From Verrucomicrobiales bacterium (lineage in GTDB: Bacteria > Verrucomicrobiota > Verrucomicrobiia > Limisphaerales > RI-55), in contig DNDP01000467.1 of NCBI GenBank assembly GCA_003484235.1, positions 1-10,384 on the forward strand: a DNA stretch of 10,384 bases, in the 5' to 3' direction. Under the pieces are notes generated by a model. That model was not told the origin of the DNA. It was given only the letters and a program-made list of their open reading frames with translations, and did not search any database. Position 1 is the first letter of the stretch, and each line of letters starts with the position of its first letter. A program made the position numbers and the translations under genes. Shown one piece after another: positions 1 through 7,242 of this stretch.

Positions 1-1416
1 GCGGCCGGAGTTGACGTCGATGGCGACCAGCGCCTCGGTCTCGTCGATGACGACGTAGCCGCCGCCCTTGAGGTGCACCTGGCGGGAGACGGTGCTCTCG
101 AGCTGGCGGGTGATGCCGAAGCGGTCGAAGATCGGCTGCGAATCGTGATAGGACTTCACCTTGGCGATGGAGCGCTTGGAGATCTTGCCTATCATGTTCT
201 TGACCCGCTCGCAGGCCTGCGGATTGTCGATGACGATGCGCTCGACGTCCTCGGTGAGAAAGTCGCGGACGGTCCGTTCCACAAGATCCGGCTCCTCGAA
301 GACACAGGCGGCGGAAGGGCCTTCCTTGATCCGCTTCTGGATGTTCTGCCATTCCTCGACCAGCAGCGCCAGATCCCGCACGAAATAGCGGAGCTGCTGG
401 CCCTCACCGACGGTGCGCATGATCACGCCCATGCCGTCGGGTATCTCCAGCTTGCGGAGGATGTCCTTGAGGCGCCGGCGTTCCTCGGGGTCCTCGATCT
501 TGCGCGAAATGCCCGACTGATCGGAGTTGGGCAGGAGCACCAGATAGCGGCCGGGCAGCACCAGGTTGGTCGTGACGCGCGGTCCCTTGGTGCCGATCGG
601 CCCTTTGGTCACCTGCACGATGATGTCGCTGCCGGGCGGATACACGCGGGGGATGTCCTTCTGCGTGATCTTCGGCCGCTCCCGCTTCTTCTGACCGCGG
701 TCCACGACCTCGAAGCTCCGGTCCACCTCGCTGGGCACGATGTCCCAGTAGTGGAGAAAGGCGTTCTTCTCGAAACCGATGTCCACGAAGGCGGCCTTCA
801 GGCCGTCCTCAAGGTTGCGGACCTTGCCTTTGAAGATGCTGCCGACCAGCCGTTCCTCGGTGGTGCGTTCGATCGTGAACTCGTCCAGCCGGCCCTCGAT
901 GGTGACGGCCACCCGGGTTTCGAGCGCTTCGGCATTGATGATGACCTCCTTGTGGGTGGACACCTTGGGCCGGATCATGCGCTGGACGCGCTGGATGACC
1001 TTGGTGGCGGCAGCCTTGATCGAATCGACGATTCCCTGCGGGGGCTTCTCGACCGCCACGGGCTTGAAGGAGGCACCCTCCTCCTCTTCCTCCTCCACCA
1101 CCTCCGCGGGCACGTCCATGTGGGGCTGGCGGAAACCGCCCTCCACGGCGTCCGTCTTGCCCTGCTCCAGCGCCGCCTGCGCGGCGTCACCCTCCGGCGG
1201 CAGTCCGGATGCCACGTTCTCGGCGCGGACAATCTCCTTTTCGTGGCGGCCCTCGACAAAGACCTTCTCCTCGTTCGTGTCGCTCACGAGGATTTCCGCG
1301 CGGGCGTCACGGGCTTCGCGTTCCTTCTTCTTCGAGCGGTGGCCGGTGCCGCCCGCGGGCCGGAAACGCATGCCGCCACGACGACGGCGACCGCCAAAGT
1401 TCTTCTTCTGGTTCAT
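1..1416 (-). CDS. rng: Ribonuclease E/G family endoribonuclease, C-terminus outside the window
   Basis: This is an endoribonuclease of the Rne/Rng family, which cuts single-stranded AU-rich RNA in rRNA maturation and mRNA decay. I translated 472 codons from the ATG at 1416 with no stop before the window edge. Residues from about 157 onward follow E. coli RNase E closely. They include an S1-like domain starting near residue 192 (GSIFKGKV, then AAFVDIGFEKNAFL), the 5'-sensor/RNase H-like part (LPNSDQSGISRKIE, RIVIDNP), and the start of the DNase I-like domain (VVIDETEALVAIDVNSG). D467 in that last motif aligns with catalytic Asp303 of E. coli RNase E. The second metal ligand and the Zn-link lie beyond the window. 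Residues 1-150 are an extension absent from E. coli RNase G: a basic Arg/Gly-rich head (GGRRRRGGMRFRP) and an acidic run (EEEEEE near residue 105). The start lies 3 nt after the rodA stop, so translation is probably coupled. Family assignment is firm; RNase G versus E cannot be settled without the C-terminus. Confidence 0.93.
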   Translation of the reverse strand, partial: MNQKKNFGGRRRRGGMRFRPAGGTGHRSKKKEREARDARAEILVSDTNEEKVFVEGRHEKEIVRAENVASGLPPEGDAAQAALEQGKTDAVEGGFRQPHMDVPAEVVEEEEEEGASFKPVAVEKPPQGIVDSIKAAATKVIQRVQRMIRPKVSTHKEVIINAEALETRVAVTIEGRLDEFTIERTTEERLVGSIFKGKVRNLEDGLKAAFVDIGFEKNAFLHYWDIVPSEVDRSFEVVDRGQKKRERPKITQKDIPRVYPPGSDIIVQVTKGPIGTKGPRVTTNLVLPGRYLVLLPNSDQSGISRKIEDPEERRRLKDILRKLEIPDGMGVIMRTVGEGQQLRYFVRDLALLVEEWQNIQKRIKEGPSAACVFEEPDLVERTVRDFLTEDVERIVIDNPQACERVKNMIGKISKRSIAKVKSYHDSQPIFDRFGITRQLESTVSRQVHLKGGGYVVIDETEALVAIDVNSGR

Positions 1417-1419
1417 AGC

Positions 1420-2628
1420 TCAATAGGCTCTGCGATACAGATGCACGTTGTGCAAAACGCCGATCGCGATCAACGAGACGATCGCCGAAGTGCCGCCGTA
1501 GCTGAGCAGCGGCAGTGGGACGCCCGTTACCGGCATGATGCGGATGTTCATTCCGATGTTGATGAATACATGGCTGAAGATGTAGGTGACCACACCCACG
1601 GCCAGTAGCTTTCCCAGGCGATCGCGCGCCTGGCCGGCGATTCTGATCCCGGTGAACAGAACCACCCCGAACAGCGCCACACACGTCGCGCTGCCGATGA
1701 ATCCAGTCTCCTCGGCAATCACCGAGAAGATGAAATCGTTGTGTGCCGCACCCGGCGGCAGATACTTGAGGGAGGTCTGCCTGCCCTCGCGCCAGCCCTT
1801 TCCGTGAAATCCCCCGGAGCCGACGGCGATCAACGCCTGCCGTGACTGGTATGACTTGTCCCGCTGGATCTTCTCCCACTTCAGCCGCTCTTCCGGGGTC
1901 GCGTCCTTGGGGGCGAAGTCCATGCCGAAGTAGGTCAGCAGGCGGTGTTTTTGATACTCCTCGAGCTGGATGAACTGCAGGCTCTTCGGTGCGAACAGCA
2001 CGTCCACGAGCACCAGGGCCACCAGGACGCTGACGCCTCCCACCAGCTTGAAGAGATAGCGCTTGGGAATTCCGCCCACGAACATCATGACCAGGCCGAC
2101 CGGAATGAAGATAAGCGCCGATCCCAGATCCGGCTCCTTCAGGATCAGGAAGAACGGCAGCGCCATCATCGCCAGGGCCTTCCAAAAATTCCCCACCAAC
2201 CGCAGTTCGCCGTCGGGCCGGCTTAGAAATCCCGCCAGCATGAAGATGAAGGCAAGCTTCGCCAGTTCGGAGGGCTGCAGGTTGAACAGTCCAAGATTGA
2301 TCCAACGGGTGGCCCCTCCGGCCGAGAAGCCGATCAGGGGGACGAGCAGCAGCAGGATGATCGAACCCCAGTATCCCACCAGTGACCAGCGGGCCCACGA
2401 GTGGTAGTCGAGGAAGTTGAACAGCACGGCGCCCGTCAGCCCCATCAGGTAGAAGATGATCTGCTTCACGTAGTACTGGCGGAACCAGGGGTAGTCCTCG
2501 GCCGATTCGGTCGTGTAGCGGGCACTGTGGATGAACAGGGCGGCAATCACAAGCAGGCACAAAGTCGCCCCGATGAGCAGCCACTCTTCGGTGCCCAGCC
2601 GCGGTTGCTTTGGTGAGGCGGTTGGCAT
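1420..2628 (-). CDS. rodA: RodA, SEDS-family peptidoglycan glycosyltransferase
   Basis: RodA polymerises lipid II into glycan strands in the inner membrane as part of the Rod (elongasome) complex, paired with PBP2. The 402-residue product is strongly hydrophobic, with about ten membrane spans. Family motifs are clear: GATRWINLG (105-113) followed by LQPSELAKLA (117-126), KEPDLGSAL (164-172), AVGSGGFHGKGW (268-279), AHNDFIFSVIAEETG (295-309), and PVTGVPLPLLSYGGTS (366-381). D298 in the HNDF motif matches the essential aspartate of RodA (Asp262 in E. coli). The loop between YFGMDF and SYQSRQ (about 237-263) is longer than in E. coli RodA and rich in Lys/Glu. The ATG at 2628 starts 3 nt after the mrdA stop, and no convincing Shine-Dalgarno precedes it, so translation is probably coupled to mrdA. 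FtsW is the alternative SEDS member, but the neighbouring PBP2 and mre genes favour RodA. Confidence 0.96.
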   Translation of the reverse strand: MPTASPKQPRLGTEEWLLIGATLCLLVIAALFIHSARYTTESAEDYPWFRQYYVKQIIFYLMGLTGAVLFNFLDYHSWARWSLVGYWGSIILLLLVPLIGFSAGGATRWINLGLFNLQPSELAKLAFIFMLAGFLSRPDGELRLVGNFWKALAMMALPFFLILKEPDLGSALIFIPVGLVMMFVGGIPKRYLFKLVGGVSVLVALVLVDVLFAPKSLQFIQLEEYQKHRLLTYFGMDFAPKDATPEERLKWEKIQRDKSYQSRQALIAVGSGGFHGKGWREGRQTSLKYLPPGAAHNDFIFSVIAEETGFIGSATCVALFGVVLFTGIRIAGQARDRLGKLLAVGVVTYIFSHVFINIGMNIRIMPVTGVPLPLLSYGGTSAIVSLIAIGVLHNVHLYRRAY

Positions 2629-2631
2629 GCT

Positions 2632-4671
2632 TCAACGGTTGGCGAACTGCCGGCTCGTGGGAAAATCCCCGCTCTGTTCCCGCTTCTGAATCGCCTGATA
2701 GATCTTCTTGGCCACCGGCGCTGCGGTTTCACCTCCAAACACGCCGTTCTCGACCATGACGATCACGACGTATTTCGGGTCCTCGAGCGGTGCGAAGGAG
2801 GCAAACCAGACATCCTTCTTGTCCACGCGCGACTCCCCCGGCCGCTTGTTCTCGGCCGTGCCGGTCTTGGCGCAGATGTTCATTCCGGGCACCTCCGCCT
2901 TGTAGCCGGTACCGCGGTTGGGACCTGGATGGATGTTGCCCACGTCGGCACGCATGACCTGCCGGATCAGCGCCAGATGCTCGGGATCGAACGACAACCG
3001 GCCACGGATCTCCGGCGGAAACTCCCTTGTGCCAATCTCCTCGGCGGCGCCCCGCGGACTCTCCACGCGTTGCACCAGACGTGGCTGCAGAAGCGTGCCC
3101 CCGTTGGCAATGGCCCCAATCATCACCGCGATCTGCAGCGGAGTGACGTCGATGAAGCCCTGTCCCATGCTCAGGTTGGCGGTGTCGCCATCGGCCCAAT
3201 ACAGCCCTGCGGACTCGCGTTGGCTGCGAATCCACGCGGGGTCCGGAAACGTCCCGGAGGTGTTCTGTCGGGTGGGCAGGCTCATCGCCTGGCCGAACTG
3301 AAACTCCATGCCCGCCCGCTGCATGGCCTTGAAGCCGGCCAGTATCCCGTAATGGATGAAATAGGTGTTGCTGGACTTGATGAACGCCCGCTCGAAGGTG
3401 TATTCGCCGGCGGCCGCCTCGTCGTCGATCCGTCTCCGCCCGACCATGATGAACCCCGGATTTGGCAACGGCTCATGGAGGTTCGTTTCATTCAGGATGC
3501 CGGACTGGAGACAGGCCAGGGCCGTGACGATCTTGAAGACCGAGCCGGGCCGGTAGTTCTCCTGGGTGGCGCGGTTCCGCATCGGCTTCATCACGGGATC
3601 GTTGAGTTCGGCCATCTCCGCGGACGAGATTCCGGGCACAAACGCGTTGGGGTCGTAGGCGGGAGCCGAGACCAGCGCGTAGAGGTCCCCGCTGCGGGCA
3701 TCCATGACCACGACCGCGCCCCGCACATCCGGTCCGACGGAAGCAAGCGCCTCCTCCGCGGCGCGCTGCAATGGAAGGTCGATCGTCAGCACCACATTCC
3801 TGCCGGGTTCATCAGCAACCCAGACGTTCTGGGAGATGCGATAGCCGGCGCTGTTGACCAGCACGGACTTTACGCCGGCCCGACCGCGCAGGTCCGCGTC
3901 AAACACGTATTCGAGCCCGAGATTGCCCCGGAAATCCGTCATCCGATAGTCCACCGACGCGACCTCGCCCGGCTGCGAGCGGGTGTCCTTCACGAGGTGG
4001 CCGACCAGGTGGGCGGCCGTGCGGCCCTGCGGGTAATGGCGCAGGGGTTCGACGTCCAGATCCACGCCCTGCGGCAGGTGGGTGTTTTCGAGAAAGCGTG
4101 CCAGCTGGGTGGCATCGATGTTCTTGCGAACAGGCATCGGCAGGGCGCGCAGCTGCAGGTAGTGCCTGCGAAACTCCTCGGGAGTGAGCGGAATCTCCTC
4201 GCCCAACACCTGGCCGACCTCATCCACCACGCGCCGGGCGACATTGTACTGGGCCTGCGCCGTCAGCTGGTCCCGCTGCTGACGGCTCAACCGCACCAGT
4301 TCGACCTTCGGCGTTTCAATTCCAAGCCACCGTTTCCACACCGGGGGGGGATTGGTCACCGCGCGGCGCGGCCGGATGCGCATGAACTCCTCCTCGAACT
4401 GCGGTCTGAGCTCGTTGAGGTAGAGGTTGATGTCGTAGCTGGGCCGGTTCTCGGCCAGGACACCGCCGTTGCGGTCGAAGATCTTGCCCCGGATGGCGGG
4501 GATGCGGACCGTGCGGTAGGACTGGTTGCGCTCGCTGTCGGTATGCCGGTGATGGGAAATGATCTGCACCCACCACAGGCCCGCCAACAGGATGAGCAGT
4601 CCGACAAGAACGGCCATCCCCAGCATCCGCAGATGCGGGTCGTTCTTCTTCAAATGATCGAAGGCAATCAT
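2632..4671 (-). CDS. mrdA: Penicillin-binding protein 2 (MrdA), elongation-specific transpeptidase
   Basis: This class B PBP crosslinks peptidoglycan during cell elongation; it is anchored in the inner membrane and acts in the periplasm with RodA. The 679-residue protein has a short cytoplasmic N-terminus, one membrane span (about 17-38), and the pedestal start IRGKIFDRNGGVLAENRPSY (60-79). The transpeptidase domain carries all three active-site motifs: SVFK with nucleophile S377 and K380, SSN (433-435), and KTG (602-604). PBP2 hallmarks YDPNAFVPGIS (339-349) and MGQGFIDVTPLQIA (502-515) are also present. It is somewhat longer than E. coli PBP2 (633 aa), mainly through an extra head segment around residues 96-165. 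The ATG at 4671 lies 5 nt after the mreD stop with no evident Shine-Dalgarno. All key catalytic residues are present. Confidence 0.96.
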   Translation of the reverse strand: MIAFDHLKKNDPHLRMLGMAVLVGLLILLAGLWWVQIISHHRHTDSERNQSYRTVRIPAIRGKIFDRNGGVLAENRPSYDINLYLNELRPQFEEEFMRIRPRRAVTNPPPVWKRWLGIETPKVELVRLSRQQRDQLTAQAQYNVARRVVDEVGQVLGEEIPLTPEEFRRHYLQLRALPMPVRKNIDATQLARFLENTHLPQGVDLDVEPLRHYPQGRTAAHLVGHLVKDTRSQPGEVASVDYRMTDFRGNLGLEYVFDADLRGRAGVKSVLVNSAGYRISQNVWVADEPGRNVVLTIDLPLQRAAEEALASVGPDVRGAVVVMDARSGDLYALVSAPAYDPNAFVPGISSAEMAELNDPVMKPMRNRATQENYRPGSVFKIVTALACLQSGILNETNLHEPLPNPGFIMVGRRRIDDEAAAGEYTFERAFIKSSNTYFIHYGILAGFKAMQRAGMEFQFGQAMSLPTRQNTSGTFPDPAWIRSQRESAGLYWADGDTANLSMGQGFIDVTPLQIAVMIGAIANGGTLLQPRLVQRVESPRGAAEEIGTREFPPEIRGRLSFDPEHLALIRQVMRADVGNIHPGPNRGTGYKAEVPGMNICAKTGTAENKRPGESRVDKKDVWFASFAPLEDPKYVVIVMVENGVFGGETAAPVAKKIYQAIQKREQSGDFPTSRQFANR

Positions 4672-4676
4672 CGTTG

Positions 4677-5228
4677 TCAGCTGCGGCCGCGCTTGATCTC
4701 GCGGTCATCCCGAAAACTCGTGGTTTCCAGCGGCTGATACTGGAACAGCACGCGGAGACGCTCAAACACCCGGAACATCAGCGGCGTCAGCACCGCCCCG
4801 GCCACACCCAGCACCAGGAGCGTCCAAAGCGTGGACCAGCCGACCAGCGGCCTCGCCCCCATGCTCATCATCAGCAGCAGGCTCAACGCAGGCACGGCCA
4901 CGCCGGCGCAAAACCCCAGCACCTGTCTGGCATAGGGTTGCTCGCGCAACAGCAGGTCCCGGAACCACATCAGCACGATGCCGGTGACCAGCAACGGAAA
5001 CACCGTCACTCCCGCCGGGTTCAGCGAGAGCGAGTCGAACCACATGCCACCGCAGAAGGCCAGCATGCCGACGGTGGCCAGGTTCGACGTGAGGCTGGCA
5101 TACACCCTGCTGCTGATGATGAGCTCGATCTGCACGCCGGTCAGGTCGCGCAGGAAGGTGACACGGCACTGCAGATAGACCGCGAAATAGGTCGTGAGCA
5201 GGAGCAGCGCTGGATGCAGGGCTCTCAT
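4677..5228 (-). CDS. mreD: MreD, rod shape-determining membrane protein
   Basis: MreD is a small polytopic inner-membrane protein that links MreC and the wall-synthesis enzymes in the elongasome. The 183-residue product begins MRALHPALLLLTTYF and has roughly five hydrophobic segments (about 5-20, 50-66, 73-90, 102-122, 131-152), then a basic cytoplasmic tail ending REIKRGRS. Sequence conservation in this family is low, so the call rests on size, topology and position between mreC and mrdA. I chose the ATG at 5228 because it overlaps the mreC stop as ATGA, a usual coupling arrangement. An in-frame GTG at 5243 would add five residues but lies further inside mreC. Confidence 0.9.
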   Translation of the reverse strand: MRALHPALLLLTTYFAVYLQCRVTFLRDLTGVQIELIISSRVYASLTSNLATVGMLAFCGGMWFDSLSLNPAGVTVFPLLVTGIVLMWFRDLLLREQPYARQVLGFCAGVAVPALSLLLMMSMGARPLVGWSTLWTLLVLGVAGAVLTPLMFRVFERLRVLFQYQPLETTSFRDDREIKRGRS

Positions 5229-6034
5229 GGCTGGATCACCCACACTTCCTCGATCCGGCTGATCGCCATCGCAAGTTTGACGCGCGCGGTAGTGTAAAGC
5301 CCCTGGTCAACGCTCTGGAAGTCGATGATGCGGCCCACGAGAATGCCTGACGGGAAGATCCCGCCCTTCCCGCTGGTGACCACGATCTGGTCGGGCCGCA
5401 GAATGCTGTTGCGGGAAAGATAGCCCAGTTCGACGATCGACTGATCGAAGGGGTTGATGCTCGAGGGGGCGATGACACCGTGCTCGCGGGTTTCCTGAAT
5501 CAGCACCGACACGGGACAGTTGGGATCACCGACCAGGATCACCTGGGATCGGGCATGGCCGACATCGCCGACCCGTCCGACGAGGCTGCCATCGGGTGCG
5601 ATGACGGGCATGCTGTTCGTCACTCCATCGCGGGATCCGAGGTCAATGTGGATCATGTGCCACCAGTTGGCCGGGTCGCGGCCGACCACGCGGGCGGCCC
5701 GGACCTTCCATGGCATCTGCTCGGGCCGGCCGAGCATGATGCGCAGCCGCTGGTTTTCAAGAAACACCTCCTGCGCCTGACGGCCGAGTATTCTTAGCCG
5801 GTCATTCTCCCGGCGCATGTCGCTGAGCTCCTTGACCAGGACGCTTCGGGGAACAACCCGGTCTCCGGCCTTTTCCATGCCCGAATCAACGGCGGAGGAG
5901 AGACCGAACAGGGGCAGGAAGAGGCCGCCGATGGCAAGCTTCATCCGGGTCCCCAGAGTGGTCTGGAGGACCAGAATCAGCACGACCAGCAGCAGGGCCA
6001 GCACGCAGAAAATATACAAGGGTCGCTTAAACAT
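5225..6034 (-). CDS. mreC: MreC, rod shape-determining protein
   Basis: MreC is a bitopic membrane protein whose periplasmic part forms filaments and activates PBP2/RodA. The 269-residue product shows an N-terminal membrane anchor (about 6-26), a coiled-coil-like segment rich in Leu, Glu and Arg (about 64-102), and the two beta domains of the family. The beta domains are recognised by RVVGRDPANWW (115-125), DLGSRDGV (131-138), PDGSLVGRVGDVG (147-159) and SGKGGIFPSGILVGRI (221-236). The length is normal for the family. A good Shine-Dalgarno (GAGGG, 6046-6042) sits 7 nt before the ATG at 6034 and can pair within a small hairpin in the mreB-mreC gap. The 3' end overlaps mreD by 4 nt. Confidence 0.95.
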   Translation of the reverse strand: MFKRPLYIFCVLALLLVVLILVLQTTLGTRMKLAIGGLFLPLFGLSSAVDSGMEKAGDRVVPRSVLVKELSDMRRENDRLRILGRQAQEVFLENQRLRIMLGRPEQMPWKVRAARVVGRDPANWWHMIHIDLGSRDGVTNSMPVIAPDGSLVGRVGDVGHARSQVILVGDPNCPVSVLIQETREHGVIAPSSINPFDQSIVELGYLSRNSILRPDQIVVTSGKGGIFPSGILVGRIIDFQSVDQGLYTTARVKLAMAISRIEEVWVIQP

Positions 6035-6040
6035 CGCACC

Positions 6041-6063
6041 GCCCTCAACAGGTGAGGGAGGGC
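6041..6063 (-). promoter_or_regulatory. Small hairpin holding the mreC ribosome binding site
   Basis: In the 45-nt gap between mreB and mreC, the transcript can form GCCCTC (6063-6058) paired with GAGGGC (6046-6041) around an 11-nt loop. An alternative pairing is CCCTC (6058-6054) with the same GAGGG. The GAGGG arm is also the Shine-Dalgarno for mreC, 7 nt before its ATG. The pairing is seen in the sequence; a role in tuning mreC translation relative to mreB is inference. Confidence 0.4.
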
Positions 6064-6079
6064 GAACGCAGGCTGCTCA

Positions 6080-7108
6080 TCAGCCGCGGCCGGAGGTGGA
6101 AAGCCGTTTGAGGAACTGCAGTTCCTGAAGCACCCGGCCGGTGCCGGTGGCCACCGCCGTCAACGGATCGTCGGCAATGTGCACCGGCAGGCCCGTCTCC
6201 TCCGCCACCAGGCGGTCGATGCCGCGCACCAGCGCGCCGCCGCCGGCCATCACGATCCCGCGATCGACCAGATCGGCCGAAAGCTCGGGCGGACAGCGCT
6301 CCAGGGTGATGCGGACGGATTCCAGAATGCTGGAAAGGGGCTCCTGCAAAGCTTCACGAATTTCCTCGGACCGCACAACGAGTGTCTTGGGCAGACCGGC
6401 ACCAAGATCGCGGCCCTTTACTTCCATGGTCAACTCCTGCTCCAGCGGAAAGGCCGATCCGATTTTCATCTTGATCTCCTCCGCCGTGCGTTCACCGATC
6501 ATCAGGTTATAGGCTCGTTTCATGTAGGCGACGATGGTGTCGTCGAATTCGTCCCCGCCCACCCGCAGGCTGCGGCTGAAGACGATTCCCGCGAGAGATA
6601 TGATGGCGATCTCGCAGGTGCCACCGCCGATGTCCACAATCATGTTGCCCGCCGGCTCGTGGACGGGCAGACCGACTCCAATGGCCGAAGCCATCGGCTG
6701 CTCGATCAGATAGACCTCGCGCGCGCCGGCATGCGTCGCCGAATCCTTCACCGCGCGCTTCTCCACCTCCGTAATGCCGGAGGGAACCGCCACCACCACC
6801 CGGGGCGCGATCAACTTGCGATGATGGACCTTCTGGATGAAGTGCCGGAGCATCGCCTCGGTGATCTCGAAATCGGCTATCACGCCGTCCTTCATGGGCC
6901 GGATGGCGACGATGTTTCCGGGGGTGCGGCCGAGCATCCTCTTGGCTTCTTCGCCGACGGCCAGGACATTGGTGGTGCCGGCCTGGATGGCGACCACGGA
7001 AGGTTCACGCAATACGATTCCCCGATCACGAACGTAAACAAGGGAGTTGGCAGTGCCGAGGTCGATTCCAATGTCGTTGGAAAAGAGGCTTTTAAGTTGC
7101 GCAAACAT
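6080..7108 (-). CDS. mreB: MreB, actin-like rod shape-determining protein
   Basis: MreB is the bacterial actin homologue that polymerises on the inner face of the membrane and directs lateral wall synthesis. The 342-residue product has the normal length and the actin-fold nucleotide motifs: phosphate-1 DLGTANSLVYV (16-26), VVVAVPSGITEVEKRA (104-119), EQPMASAIGVGLPV (136-149), phosphate-2 DIGGGTCEIAIISLAGIV (159-176), GGDEFDD (184-190), and adenosine motif GIVMAGGGALVRG (284-296). Phosphate-2 has Cys165 where many MreBs have Thr. The N-terminus (MFAQLKSLFSND) could form a short amphipathic membrane-binding helix, as in Gram-negative MreBs. It is the first gene of the mreBCD-mrdA-rodA-rng unit and is divergent from the gene at 7243. 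The ATG at 7108 fits the family start. Confidence 0.98.
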   Translation of the reverse strand: MFAQLKSLFSNDIGIDLGTANSLVYVRDRGIVLREPSVVAIQAGTTNVLAVGEEAKRMLGRTPGNIVAIRPMKDGVIADFEITEAMLRHFIQKVHHRKLIAPRVVVAVPSGITEVEKRAVKDSATHAGAREVYLIEQPMASAIGVGLPVHEPAGNMIVDIGGGTCEIAIISLAGIVFSRSLRVGGDEFDDTIVAYMKRAYNLMIGERTAEEIKMKIGSAFPLEQELTMEVKGRDLGAGLPKTLVVRSEEIREALQEPLSSILESVRITLERCPPELSADLVDRGIVMAGGGALVRGIDRLVAEETGLPVHIADDPLTAVATGTGRVLQELQFLKRLSTSGRG

Positions 7109-7128
7109 GTACGGTGCCTATGCCGCTC

Positions 7129-7158
7129 AAATTACGAAGGCGCGGCTTTAGCGGTCAA
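7129..7158 (-). promoter_or_regulatory. Candidate sigma70-type promoter for the mre operon
   Basis: Reading the minus strand, TTGACC (7158-7153, five of six bases of the -35 consensus) is followed after 18 nt by TAATTT (7134-7129), a poor match to the -10 consensus. Transcription would start about 14 nt before the mreB ATG, giving a very short leader. The -35 is good and the position is sensible, but the weak -10 keeps this tentative. Confidence 0.3.
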
Positions 7159-7242
7159 GTTTATAAAGGATTGTGCCCCGGTCTCTGAGTCCCGCGTGTT
7201 TTGGTTTTGCCATCGGGCCGATTCCGCGGGCAACCTCGCACC

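Noticed and set aside
73..1608. Long open frame of 511 codons on the plus strand
   Set aside because: It lies antisense to rng and the 3' end of rodA; both have clear family motifs. The frame is a by-product of high-GC codon use.
1307..2635. Minus-strand open frame of 442 codons overlapping rodA and rng
   Set aside because: A second frame over rodA; its translation has no membrane pattern or motif, while the rodA frame has every SEDS motif.
2929..4737. Open frame of 602 codons on the plus strand
   Set aside because: Antisense to the whole of mrdA; its translation is His/Gly/Ala/Leu/Asp-rich with no domain, as expected for a shadow frame.
7160..7167. TTTATAAA, a possible -10 element on either strand
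   Set aside because: No -35-like hexamer lies at a usual distance on either strand; the sequence is a short palindrome that may be chance.
7201..7242. Upstream TTG start for the TIM barrel gene
   Set aside because: It would place the twin-arginine motif at residues 21-22 behind unrelated sequence; the ATG at 7243 gives a normal Tat signal.
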